From Vanilla planifolia (taxonomy: Eukaryota > Streptophyta > Magnoliopsida > Asparagales > Orchidaceae), in the NCBI GenBank assembly GCA_023846275.1, contig CM043871.1:29790569-29854568 (forward strand): DNA of 64,000 bases, in the 5' to 3' direction. The notes under the pieces are model-generated. The model made no database searches. It had not been told where the DNA came from and saw only the letters and a program-made list of their open reading frames with translations. Of this stretch, positions 24,798 through 35,700 are shown in pieces (positions within the stretch are counted from its first letter, which is position 1; each line of letters starts with the position of its first letter). The translations under genes and the position numbers were made by a program.

Positions 24798-26000
24798 TTT
24801 TTTTTTTTTTTTTTTTTTTTTTTTTGATTCAAAAGAGGCATAAGCCTTACAAAATACTACAGATAAAGACCCTCACGGGGGGTCAAAAAGAAAATCTTTC
24901 AGCAGTAATTTAGCGAGGGGCTTAGGCAAAGGCATACCCCTCTTCCAAACAAAGTCATGGCAACGAGCATCACGTGCCACCCAGTCAGCAGGCGCATTCC
25001 CCTCCCTATAGATGTGAGTGATACGGAGGGCATCCAAACTTCTAGCGTGTGCGATGGCCACAGCAAAAGGTCCAACCTCAGTTGGGTTAGCAACAGTCTT
25101 CCTAACCTCAAGCAACGCCAACATCGAATCCGTCTGTATCTCCACAGCACGGTATTGGGCCAAGGAACCTTCCAACAACTTGAGAGCCTCCATCATAGCC
25201 TGAACCTCCATGGCCTCACAGGCCTGCGAGACAACCCCCTTGCCCAGCGCCAATAAAGGTATGCCCAATGAGTCCCGCACCACAATCCCAAGACCAGCAG
25301 AGACCTCGCCACATGCAGCGTCACAGTTTACTTTAATCCATCCAGTGGGGGGGGGGACCCAACTATGGGTTACTGACACTTCCGAAGAACTGCAAGGGTT
25401 CCCGCTGGACATGGATGGGTAAAGTCTGCTATGCTTTGCAGCTGCGACGGTCTCCAGCCTTGCGTTTTGCATCAAAAAACTGGGAATTCCGACATGGCCA
25501 TTATGCCGTCGTGAGTTCCGTCTTTCCCAAATATAATACATGAAAGTTGCCAATAAAGCGGCGTGATCGGCAACATCCCATCGCCTTGCCGCCGGAGAGG
25601 CAACGAGCTCCATAAGCTGGTCAACGAAAGTCAACCCGACATGTGCAGTCCGATACTTCAACACCGCGGAAATCGCGTCGCGTGCATGCAGGTCCGTCCA
25701 GAAAATTTGAGCTTGCGGGCAATCCCAAAATACATGCTGTGTCGTCTCCGCAGCCGCGCAACCCCAGGTACACCGGTTGTTTACCGCCATTCCCCTCCTA
25801 GCAAGCCAAGCCTCCGTGGGAAGATGATCCTCAACAACACGCCACAAGAACATACGCACCCTTGGCAACGTTTTCAGCTTCCATATGCCCCTCAACTGTT
25901 CAGAACTCCGACTCTTCTTCCAACTAAGGCCATCGTCAGCACATCCTTTTAAGTCCCGATATAACCTTCCATTATCAACTGCCTGCTTCTCCGTATGCAC
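24798..26000 (-). mobile_element. 5'-truncated LINE with poly(A) tail
   Basis: On the plus strand, 28 T residues (24798-24825) mark the poly(A) tail of a minus-strand insertion. A short 3' UTR and an open reading frame (24873-26000) follow. The insert is visibly GC-rich against AT-rich flanks and its ORF is undamaged, so it is younger than the two RNase H relics next to it. Homology to LINE ORF2 stops near 26000, the usual 5' truncation of target-primed insertion. I could not find a convincing target-site duplication. Confidence 0.85.
24873..26000 (-). CDS. LINE ORF2 C-terminal part: zf-RVT and RNase H
   Basis: 375-residue open frame, the 3' end of a plant LINE ORF2. Residues about 35-105 form the zf-RVT region (LRGIWKLKTLPRVRMFLWRV; Cys77, Cys81, His89, Cys94). 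Residues about 220-345 are an RNase H domain with the four acidic catalytic residues in place: Asp227 (NCDAA), Glu265 (CEAMEVQ), Asp291 (QTDS) and Asp339 (PADWVA). Endonuclease and RT are absent because the copy is truncated. There is no true initiator: the frame opens at a GTG at the truncation point. It is probably not translated as a host gene. Confidence 0.85.
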   Translation of the reverse strand: MHTEKQAVDNGRLYRDLKGCADDGLSWKKSRSSEQLRGIWKLKTLPRVRMFLWRVVEDHLPTEAWLARRGMAVNNRCTWGCAAAETTQHVFWDCPQAQIFWTDLHARDAISAVLKYRTAHVGLTFVDQLMELVASPAARRWDVADHAALLATFMYYIWERRNSRRHNGHVGIPSFLMQNARLETVAAAKHSRLYPSMSSGNPCSSSEVSVTHSWVPPPTGWIKVNCDAACGEVSAGLGIVVRDSLGIPLLALGKGVVSQACEAMEVQAMMEALKLLEGSLAQYRAVEIQTDSMLALLEVRKTVANPTEVGPFAVAIAHARSLDALRITHIYREGNAPADWVARDARCHDFVWKRGMPLPKPLAKLLLKDFLFDPP

Positions 26001-27381
26001 TTTAATTAGTACTTATATATGAATTAAATGAAGCTTGCAACATGGACAATTAGTACTTATATTATGCTCCACACTATAATTTTGCACTTGAAAACTGATC
26101 ATTTCTAATAGACTATGCTTGTGAGTTATCAATAAACTGAGATTAATCAACACCTTAATTTATTTAGATTAATTAACTTGATTAAAGTATTCACTAGTTT
26201 CTCCAAATTATAACACGAGTATGTTTAGTTTTATCCTGCACACTGCTAATCATTTGTAGGTGTGTGAGCTAAATTGCTACATATATTCGGATTTGTCACA
26301 AAGGCCTTAGGATTGATTCACACTTACAATTTTGCTTCTCACTAATTTAAAGAAAACAATAAACAGATTAAATAAGAGCACAATTCACTGGGCATAACTA
26401 TTATTGAATAATTAATAGATGTCATTCATTGTATTTGATAAGTTGCTATGATTAATTGTGATAAAACAATCATATGTATGATAATTTGTTATCAAGAATT
26501 ACCTACTAAAATAGTTTATCGTGTAATGACTAATTGGACTTTTGTCTTCTTCAGAAGAAAATAAAACTTGAATAATAATGAGAAAAATATGGTTTTTCCT
26601 CCAAGAAAAAAACACCACGATGAAGTGACGCAAGCTGTTTGAAAGAGCTTAATGGAATATCATCTAGCTTTACACAATTTTTCAGTTAACTCTACGAAAT
26701 ACACCTCTACCATCAAAGCACAAACAGCAATCATTTTATACAGCACAACAAAGAAGGAACTCACTTATCTGCTTCCTTATCGCCGATGGTCGATTCCCTC
26801 CCCTCCATGAGAAAAAACACAAATCAGGGGAATGCTTCGTCTCACCTTTCCCTCGCCGGAGAATCAATCAACCGCAGCTTTCAACCAGTTCTTCTTATCA
26901 CCATTTCCGCAAAGAAGATTAGGCGACCCAATCGGCACCTCCTTCGCAATGCTTCTCATCTTTCGTTTGCCCTATTTCGGTTTTCAAATTTTTGAATATT
27001 CCAATGGTTACGCTCTACTTTTATTTTTGAAATTTATAAATATCCATTATTTCTTTTTCTCTCCCTCCATTTTTCTATTTCAAAGCTCAAAACCGTATGC
27101 TATATATCTCAATATTTGAAACAATCGCATATGCGAATGCGAATATTGATTCTAGCATTAATTACGGATTATAGAAACCTTTTAATTGAATTAAAGTAGC
27201 ATTTAATATTAATCAATAATAGAAATATCCAAAACCAACTTACCTTTCAAGTTGGTTCATCGCAACCCATTGAAGACGCAGTTGACATTCTTCCAAGATT
27301 CGCCTGATACAAAATGTTCGCGAAGTAGACGGTGAAGATTCCTCACCTGCTTGGCCGTGAGCCCAACGTAGTTAAATTTAT
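26001..27381. other. Intergenic region, F-box upstream
   Basis: AT-rich to about 26750, then a GC-richer patch to about 26990 that looks like UTR or exon. A 15-bp direct repeat (AATTAGTACTTATAT at 26004-26018 and 26048-26062) lies right after the LINE end. Nothing else is recognised. The last 100 bp before 27382 probably hold the 5' UTR of the F-box gene. Confidence 0.45.
26772..26820 (-). other. Possible minus-strand first exon with splice donor
   Basis: The minus strand has an ATG in a GC-rich patch (MEGRESTIGDKEADK) followed by AA|GTGAGTTCC, a good donor. No downstream exon was recognised before the LINE. It could be the start of a divergent transcript or a gene broken by the LINE and duplications. 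Confidence 0.2.
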
Positions 27382-28260
27382 ATGCATTCCAGGAGAAGAC
27401 GAAGGCACGAAGCGGCCATGGTAAAGAAACGGAGATGGGAAGACTTGCCGCCGGATTGCTTGGTTCATGTCTTCTCCAAGCTGGGATTAGGGGACCTAAC
27501 CTTGTCTCTTCCCTTCGTCTGCAAATCCTGGCACGAAGCTTCCACGTTTCCCGAGTGTTGGAAGAATCTCGACTTCCAGGAGCTCGGCTTCAGCTCGCGG
27601 AAGGGCTTCTCCTTCTCCTCATTCATGAGGCTTTGCCTCGCGCGCAGCCACGGGTCGGCAGAGCTCCTCGCGTTTCCGTTCATTCCCGGCGCTGCGCTGC
27701 GGCGAGATCTGATCTCTGCGTCCGTCGAGTAAATCCCGCAACAAAACAGAAAACAGATTTCTGGAAACAGAGTGTTTTTAACGTTTTTGTGCAGGTGTCC
27801 AAGGTTGAGATTGCTTGCATTGCCGAGCCTGGGGAGGAAGGACGACAAGCAGCTCCCTGAGTTGATGGTAAGGTGGAAAGAGTTGGAGATATTGGAGATG
27901 ACATGGAAGCCAGATTCCTTCGTGGAGGTCCTCGAACAGATCAGGATGAACTGCCCCAACTTCATGGGGCTTCATATATGTGGCTTCTTTGATGAGGAAG
28001 ACGCCCAGGCGATTGTTCGATGCCTACCGAGGTTGAAGATTTTGGTGATGAGTGGTTCGTTCGTGCGCAGGAGGGATTTGATGGTGATATTGGATGGTTG
28101 CAAAGAGTTGGAGGTGCTTGATGTATCCATGTGCAGGGGATTTGATGCAGATTCTGAGATAGTTCAGAAGGCTTCAAGAATCAGGAGATTCGAGTGTGGA
28201 GATAGCAAGATGGAGTCGAATCATACAAGTACGATGATTTGTTCGTTACACGTGTTTTAA
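27382..28260 (+). CDS. F-box/LRR-repeat protein (At3g48880-like), paralog
   Basis: Exons 27382-27728 and 27795-28260 join across a 66-bp GT-AG phase 2 intron, giving 270 aa; starting at the second ATG (27418) gives 258 aa. That second ATG (MVKKRRWEDLPPDCLVHVFS) sits closest to the F-box and may be the real start. The F-box covers about residues 18-62 (PFVCKSWHEAS, CWKNLDF). Leucine-rich segments follow (CPRLRLLALPSL, CPNFMGLHICGF, LPRLKILVMSGS, CKELEVLDVSMCRGFD). Expected role: substrate receptor of an SCF ubiquitin ligase; target unknown. It is more GC-rich than the paralog at 12.9 kb and ends 265 bp before the PsbP gene, same strand. Confidence 0.88.
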
Positions 28261-28402
28261 ATTAAGCTGAAGTGGGTTATGTAATTGTTAGTGTGTAATT
28301 AACTGGACGATCTTTTATGTTAATTAATTTACGAGAACTAAAATTTCGTGGAGATGGGAAAGCAAATGCATTCCGACGTGGACCAACCAGAGCTTCCAAA
28401 AG

Positions 28403-28408
28403 CTTATC
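28403..28408 (-). promoter_or_regulatory. I-box (GATAAG) upstream of PSBP
   Basis: CTTATC on the plus strand, 118 bp before the PsbP start codon. I-boxes are common in light-regulated plant promoters; a hexamer can occur by chance. Confidence 0.35.
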
Positions 28409-28477
28409 CTAATCCTCTCCCGTCCAAAACCGATCACTTCGCCACTTCTCCGTAAGAAATAGCGGAGAAAGCTATCT

Positions 28478-28483
28478 CACGTG
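28478..28483 (+). promoter_or_regulatory. G-box (CACGTG) upstream of PSBP
   Basis: CACGTG in the 10-bp palindrome CTCACGTGAG (28476-28485), 43 bp before the ATG. It is the core site of bZIP and bHLH (HY5/PIF type) factors and suits a photosynthesis gene. Being so near the ATG it may lie in the 5' UTR. Confidence 0.5.
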
Positions 28484-28495
28484 AGAAACACACAA

Positions 28496-28525
28496 GGAGG
28501 GAGAGAGAGAGAGAGAGAGACAGAG
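28496..28525 (+). repeat. (GA)n tract in PSBP 5' leader
   Basis: GAGA-rich run directly before the start codon ATG at 28526. It is a simple repeat of the kind bound by plant GAGA-binding (BBR/BPC) proteins. An upstream in-frame ATG at 28481 precedes it but is unlikely to be the start, since it would add RERERE-like sequence to the transit peptide. Confidence 0.6.
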
Positions 28526-29536
28526 ATGGCATCCACTGCTTGCTTCCTCCACCACCACGCGCTCTCCACGGCTGCCGCGTCCTCACGGACTCATGGCCTT
28601 GTACCCACTGTTCGGCCGGTCGTCAGAGCGCAGGCAAAACAGGGAGACACGGTCAAGGAGAGCGCCACCGCAGTATCACGCCGGGTGGCTCTCACCGTCC
28701 TCGTCGGCACGGCTGCCGTCGGAACCAAGGTCTCCCCTGCCGACGCGGCCTATGGCGAAGCAGGTAAATCGCCAATTAAAAGGTGGTTAAACCTATGTTT
28801 ACTGTTTAATAATTAAGTCGATTCGAATGAGCAGCTAACGTGTTCGGCAAGCCGAAGACGAACACCGACTTCCTTCCGTACGAAGGAGATGGGTTCAAGG
28901 TTCTGATACCATCCAAGTGGAATCCAAGCAAAGAGGTTGAATATCCCGGCCAAGTTCTCCGTTACGAGGACAACTTCGACTCCCTCACCAACATAACCGT
29001 CACCGTCACCCCCACAGACAAGAAGTCCATCACCGACTACGGTTCACCGGAGCAGTTCCTGGCACAAGTAAGCAATTCACATTAGCAAAACAAGCCAGGT
29101 CAGTCACTTGTTATGCTTCATAAAAAATCTGCTGTTTGGGCAGGTGGATTACCTACTGGGGAAGCAGACTTATGCCAGCAGCACAGAAGCTGAGGTGCAA
29201 CAAGTCGAATAAGTTTGTCTTATCTTCCGCTTTCTTATGTGTACTTTGTGTGTTCATCGAATCTTGAGGTTGCAGGGAGGATTTGATCCAAACGTGGTGG
29301 CGACGGCAAATATACTGGAGAGTTCGACGCCGGTGATAGGGGGGAAGCAGTACTACAATATCTCGGTGTTGACGAGGACGGCGGATGGGGACGAGGGCGG
29401 AAAGCATCAACTGATAACGGCGGCGGTCCAGGATGGGAAGCTCTACATCTGCAAGGTGCAGGCTGGAGACAAGAGATGGTTCAAGGGAGCAAGGAAATTT
29501 GTAGAAAGCACGGCTAATTCCTTCAATTTGGCTTAA
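28526..29536 (+). CDS. PSBP: PsbP, oxygen-evolving enhancer protein 2, chloroplastic
   Basis: Four exons (28526-28763, 28835-29067, 29144-29194, 29276-29536) with GT-AG introns give 260 aa. Residues 1-74 are a bipartite transit peptide: a Ser/Ala-rich stromal part, then twin arginines (Arg52-Arg53), a hydrophobic stretch and an ADA|AYGEA cleavage site, as expected for Tat-dependent import to the thylakoid lumen. The mature 186 residues hold the PsbP fold ([68 protein letters not shown]). PsbP is the 23-kDa extrinsic subunit that keeps Ca2+ and Cl- at the water-oxidising cluster of photosystem II. Complete and apparently functional. Its 3' end faces that of LIP1P, 261 bp away. Confidence 0.96.
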
Positions 29537-29797
29537 CTAATTAAGCATGTGTTCGTCTAAATCTGTACTTGTTGTAAAATCATGAGTGGACCAACAAAGA
29601 TGGCTTTTATTGCTTCGTTAAATAGCACGAAAGAGCTGTGCTGTACGCAATACTCTAACGTTCTTTTGAAAAGCCTTCAAAGAACATCGAACTAAAAAAT
29701 ATAACATTAAAGTACATATAAAGCAAATCAGACTGATGAGTCACTCACATTTTGACAAAGAATATAAATGAGAAAGAAAAAAATTACAAGATGGTTC

Positions 29798-32700
29798 TTA
29801 ATTACATGCAGCATTCTCATCCTTCTTACCACTTAGATAATTCTTAACAAAAAGCTCACCAGCTCGGTAAGAAGATCGAACCTATATCACATCAAAAGAT
29901 AAGAAACATCAGCAGTTGATATAAATAATCACTAAGAATAGAGATAGATCAGCAAATCAGCATTCAAAGAGAAGTTAGTACTATAGATGAATTCAGACCA
30001 CAAAACCAACATGCAAAACCCAAAACAAGAAGCTTTACATTAACCCATCTAACTATACAAAATTATTTCCCAGGTTTCATTTTTCACACAGCTGCATTAT
30101 AAACTGTGTGCCAGATTCTAATATACTGTCATTAAGAAACAAGAAAGAACTGATTCATCATAACATAATAGATCATCACTAAAGATCAAACAATTATCCA
30201 AAACATGCATTGATGATGCAGGAAGTAGTAAAAGCAAGATGAAAGGTTAATACAGCAGAGGATGACCTACCAGAGGTCCACTAGCAACGTAGCTAAAACC
30301 GATCGATTCTCCATAGTCTCTCCAGAAGGAGAACTTTTCAGGTGTAACGTATTCTTTTACAGTGAGATGCAAGGGGGTAGGCTGCAATTGATTGTTAAAT
30401 CATTAAGAAAACAAAACCAAGTATCTCACGTATTGCACTTAAAGGACATGAAGATGATCCAACCTGTAAATATTGGCCTAATGTGAGAATGTCAACACCA
30501 ATAGCCCTCAGGTCAGCCATAGTCTCTTTTACCTCATCATCAGATTCTCCAAGACCAAGCATGATAGAAGACTTCGTAACCATCCCTTCCTTGCAATGTT
30601 TTGCATACTTCAAAACTGATAAGCTTTGTTCATACCTAAGTTCATATTTCACAAACTAAGTTGCAGAGCAGACACTAACAATACAAGAAATCTGTAAAAA
30701 GTTTTGAATGAAATTGTGTTTTCTTCATCGAAATTACTATGGTTAAATGCAAGTGTATGCAAATATATACTTAAAAGGAGAATGAACACAAAAAGGTAAC
30801 ATAATATGTACTACTAGTTATTATCACTACTCGCATGGTTTTGTGTGTGAATATAGCTAGAACATCTTCCATAAAGCAGCTCAACTTTATGTAGGACAAC
30901 TTGAAGAGATTCTAAAGAAAATTAACCCTTTGAAATAACATCATATGACCAGATGCACTCATATGAGAGTTACGCCAGGAATCCTATTCATTTAAAAAAC
31001 AGAACCCAAACTAAAAACTATGGCAGAATTTTTTAATCCCTTGGGTTATTTTAAAACAATCACCTCTTTCTCTAATCCATATTCCTTCTAATTAGTGCAA
31101 AAAAATGAATGAGTTTTAAAGTTTGAAACGAACATGTATTTTTTCCTAAAAAGGAAATCATTGAATAAGAGATGAACCTTTAGGTATGCATGAGCTTGCT
31201 GGCGATTCAAAACAGTATTAGTTCTTATGTAAAACCACAACCACTTTCCCACTTGAATAGAAACATCATCCCGGTAAGTATCGAAAACAACAATAATAGT
31301 TCCATGATGTGAGACAACATGCAAACATTTTGCCATATCTGCTCAGGAAAATTTTATTCTTGTGGTCATCAAGGTAGAGGAATTGGAAAATAGGTTCTCA
31401 ATATTGATCATGAGATGATTGGATGTCTATACAAGAATAGGAAGAGTGAACTATAAGTTTAACAAAAACAAATACAATAGAAGTTTTCAATTAAAACTTT
31501 GATCATAAAAATCTCTTGAAATATTCCTTGAGAGCTCCTGATAAATTTGAAAAATTATTTTGTAAAGAATGTGATAAATGACAAATATTTTACGTGGTTC
31601 GATCCCAAATATTGGATTTACATCTATCCCTAATCACAAAAGAGCGGGCTTATAATCACAACATCTTTCACAAGAATGGATAAATAAAACCACTATAACA
31701 TCATTCCAAAACACCCTATAAACTTTTGCCCAAAAAGGCCAACAAATAATCATAAAGAATCAAATACAAAAGTCCAAATGTGAACCAAGGAAATTGATTA
31801 AAGCTCAAGATACAATTGCTCATAACCAAGAATAGATGCTCTAGCATTAATTTAAGAATGATGTTACCAATTTAGCACAAAGACTGGCTCTAGAGCTAGA
31901 AATTGTGTAATATGAATTGCTTTCTCCTTAAGCCCAGCTTAGAGAAGTTCTTCGAGATTTGTACTAGGATTTTGAGGATAGACAAGTGTAAAAACTTAGC
32001 AATTTATAATTATTAAGTTCTATTTGTTTTATAAAAGTTCTTAACCAACGATCGCTCCTTTTTGATAATGATAAAATCATTTCAAAATTTGAAAAAAAAT
32101 TAAAAGATGAAAATAATTAAACATTCAAATGTTCCCTCATAATCCATGGTCATCTTCAATGTAAGCATAGTTTTAAGGAAACATGATTTAATTCTTATTT
32201 CAATATTTTTTCCCATTTTTTTGTCATCTATTAGAAAATGTATATAAAATTCTTTGTTATTTATCTATAAATCTTGTCGATTATCTATAAGATAAATCTT
32301 TCCTATGGGCTAAGGAGTCAAAATTTTCTATCCCTCAAGTATCTTGTTTCTCTCCTTTTTTGCATTTAGTATTTCTTGTTGACTCTAGGAGTTTGAAATA
32401 AATCTTAAACCAATTTAGCTATACACAAACTTTAATAATAAAAAATTTCTTTATAAAACCAATAAAAATATTGCAATAATCAATTATTAAAACATGTCTA
32501 TCATCATCAATTTATACTTCAAATTTTAGAACATAAATGGATTTGGGTCTAGCAAGATAACAATTGATTAGTTTATTATTGGCAGCTAAATCATCTTTCT
32601 TAATCCACACAAACAAAGGGTTCTTTGAATTGATATTTACTATAATGATATAAATTTTTAAAATATGCCCTTCACTCATGTAATAATGACAAAAATAAAG

Positions 32701-35700
32701 ATGTATTTTGAATTTATATTCAACATAAACTTATTGTTTTGATATGCAATACATTTATAAATATGATTTTGAATAATAAAATATGAATGCAATTTTTTAA
32801 ATAGTCAAAAACAATTTTGTTGATTACATTCTCACTAAAAGCAGTTTTATTTCTTGCATTCATCTCTAATTCATTCCCATTCGTATAAATATCTTTTATT
32901 TTTTCTTGTTTAGATTTGCATGAGCCAAGATATTCAAAATGTTCTTTCTTTAAATCTTTTTGCTTTATGACAAGTTTTTTAAATGTATTAATTAATTCAA
33001 ACATTTTTTTTCTAATTCACTTAGGGAGAGTTTACTTATCTCATTAATTTCTTCTTGAAATTTATTATATTTTGTTATTAGGAAAATTGGGTCATTTTTT
33101 GCATTTTATCCCTAACTTGAAAGAAAGTCATTTGAGTTACTCCATGAAGCCATCATATCCTTTTTCTATTTCTTCCTAAATTAGCTCCTTTGCACTTTCT
33201 CATCTAGCAACTTTGACAATCAAGGCAAATACATCTGCATTTATAGTAATGCAATTCTTCCATCTTCTCTTTGTGCTTGCATTTCTTCTTCCTTTTCTCT
33301 AATTTTGTTGCAGCACATTTCTTGAATAATCTATTTAAGGTTATGGTTACCATTTCTACCTCGTTGTTGCAAGATGAATTATCATTTTGTGATGGTTCAG
33401 CCTTTAATGCAATGTTGTCTTTTATCTTCTTTTTTGGTCATGTCTTTGCTACTCTTCTTAAAATCTTAATCTCATTAGTCATGAGATCACCAAGTAGCTC
33501 ATCCAACAATAGATGGTTCAAATTTTTTATTTTTTTGATGATGGTTCCCTAAAAAATCAAACTCTTTAAACAACACTCATAAAATATTTCTCACCTAATC
33601 AACATTTGAGAAAACTTTTCCAAAATTAAAAAGCTCACGATGATAATAAATATAGTGATCACATCTTTAATAGACCCACCAATATTTTTATAAACTATTT
33701 CAAAATCATGCATAAGCAAATTGACTTTACTTTCTTTAACTTGATTGGTTCTTTCGTATGTCATTCTGTCAAACCTTATGTAAAGGTTGATAAATCAAAA
33801 GGAAAGATGTTCGATGCTTTAGAGTTAGTTGAATTCTATGCTTTTTTGGGGTGATAATTCACATATAATTTTATTAACAAACACATTACCAATCTTCTAA
33901 GATGGAACCACTAAAGGGTTTTTAATAGCATCCCATAAATCAAAAATAGACCAACTCAAAAAAGTTTGCATTCAATTTTTTCAATAAAGATAAAAATCAC
34001 CTTTAAATAAAAGAGGACAAAAGGATGATACACATCCCAACATAGTACATTTATATATAATTGCACGAGACATCACAAAGCTCTTTCCTGAGAATTTTAC
34101 TCTCCAGAAATAAGCTAGCTTTAAAACCACTATTGAGAATGAGATAATATGATATTCACACAAGAGGAGAGATGAACTATAAGTTTAACAAAAACAAATA
34201 CAATAGAAGTCTTTATTCAAAACCTTGATTATAAAAATCTCTTGAAATGTCATTTGAAAGTCTTTGTTAAGTTTGAAAACATATTGTGGAAGGAAAGCAA
34301 TAAGGTAAGAAAACAAGTACTTCTACATGGTTTGGTTCCAAATACCAGATCTTCATCTACTCCTAATTATGAAATATCAGGTTTACAATCACAACACATT
34401 CTTTAAAACCAACAAATCTCTCACATTAGTCCAAAAGAGCTTACAATATTAGACTACAAACTCTACAAATCTAGCCCAAAAGAGATAACAAATGGTCACA
34501 AAAAATCAAATGCAACAACCCAAAAGTGAACCAAGTATATCGATCAATGCTCAAAATACAATTACCTATACTCAAGAAAATAATCTAAGAGGCACTCTAC
34601 TTCGTTATGAATTAATTTAAGAAGACTGTCACTAGTTCAGTGCAAAGAAAACGTAAGCTTTAAAGATAGGAATTGACCAATATGAACTGCTTTCTTGTTC
34701 AGTCCAATTTAGAGTTCTTGCAGGTTTGTAATAGGATTTTGGGGACATTCAAGTGTTAGGGCTTAAAAATTCATGTTTATTAAGTTTTATGTATAGCCCA
34801 ACTTTAGGAAAGTGCTTAACCAATAGTTACAAAACCATTTGGAGCATAAAATTGGAAACTAGTAAAAAAACCTTAAAAACAAAATCATTACTAAAATCCT
34901 GAAAACCTATATGATGGTCTAATCCATCTATAGGATGGTCCAATTAGTTTAGACAGAAAAGATACGATAATCCAATCCATTTACAAGATGATCCAATCAA
35001 ATCAAACCTAATCAGTGTGATTTATCCGATTATCTATTAGATGATCAGATGGTTGTTCAACAAAATCCCCATTTTCATGCTTATTTAATCCGATAAGCCA
35101 ACAAGTGGTATGATACCATCGCACACCAAATGGACATCCACAAAACATGTAAATGTAAAAATCTTAATTTCAAACCTTGTAGAAGATATTATTGTGTGAT
35201 AACTTTTGCTGAGTTTTTTTTGTAATTTTTACACTCTCATGATCATACCCATTATATTCCTAATACTCCATAGTTATTGTCATAGGTTTACAATCTATAT
35301 CAAATAAAGATAAATTTATAAAAAAACACTCAATCAACCATTATATTATTTCAATCACTTTGCCAAATTTGCTCAACCTTCTTATCCAACACAACTGAGT
35401 CATCTCCAAATATTTAGTTAATGAACTCTTCAACTTGTAGACTAACGCTCCATTTTCTTTTGTCCAACTAAACGTTATGTTGCCTCCTAAAATCTTCCCA
35501 AGTAAGCTTAAGAAACATGATCTCTAAAAAAACACTTAAAGAGGGGAAAAATAGATTGAATATAAAATGATTCTATTATTAACAAGCAAACTACACTCAA
35601 AAGTTTGGTGAAATATGGAAAGATATTAATAGGAAATATATGGTAGATCCAAGTACCTGACGAAATTCATAATATGATGAATCTATGCAATGAAAAGAAA

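Larger units (their letters stand above)
31447..34822 (-). mobile_element. Ty1/copia element with gag only, in LIP1P intron 4
   Basis: Two LTRs (31447-32047 and 34173-34822) flank about 2.1 kb whose minus strand encodes only gag pieces. The UBN2-type gag part reads [20 protein letters not shown] and [21 protein letters not shown] decayed zinc-knuckle region lies near 33200, then a lysine-rich coiled-coil part (32720-33004). There is no protease, integrase, RT or RNase H. Both LTRs start TGAACTATAAGTTTAAC and share the 'TGGTTYGRTYCCAAATA' segment known from copia elements. This resembles the non-autonomous TR-GAG class. It has the same orientation as LIP1P. No clear target duplication was seen. 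Confidence 0.75.

Noticed and set aside
24957-25952. Plus-strand frames across the LINE
   Set aside because: Antisense to the RNase H/zf-RVT frame whose catalytic residues are intact.
27465-27975. 166-codon minus-strand frame over F-box exons
   Set aside because: It spans both exons and the intron of the F-box gene on the other strand and resembles no protein; the plus-strand frame has the F-box and LRR.
31590-31620. GTGGTTCGATCCC looked like a tRNA T-loop
   Set aside because: It is the conserved TGGTTYGATCCCAAAT segment of copia LTRs, repeated at 34320; no cloverleaf around it.
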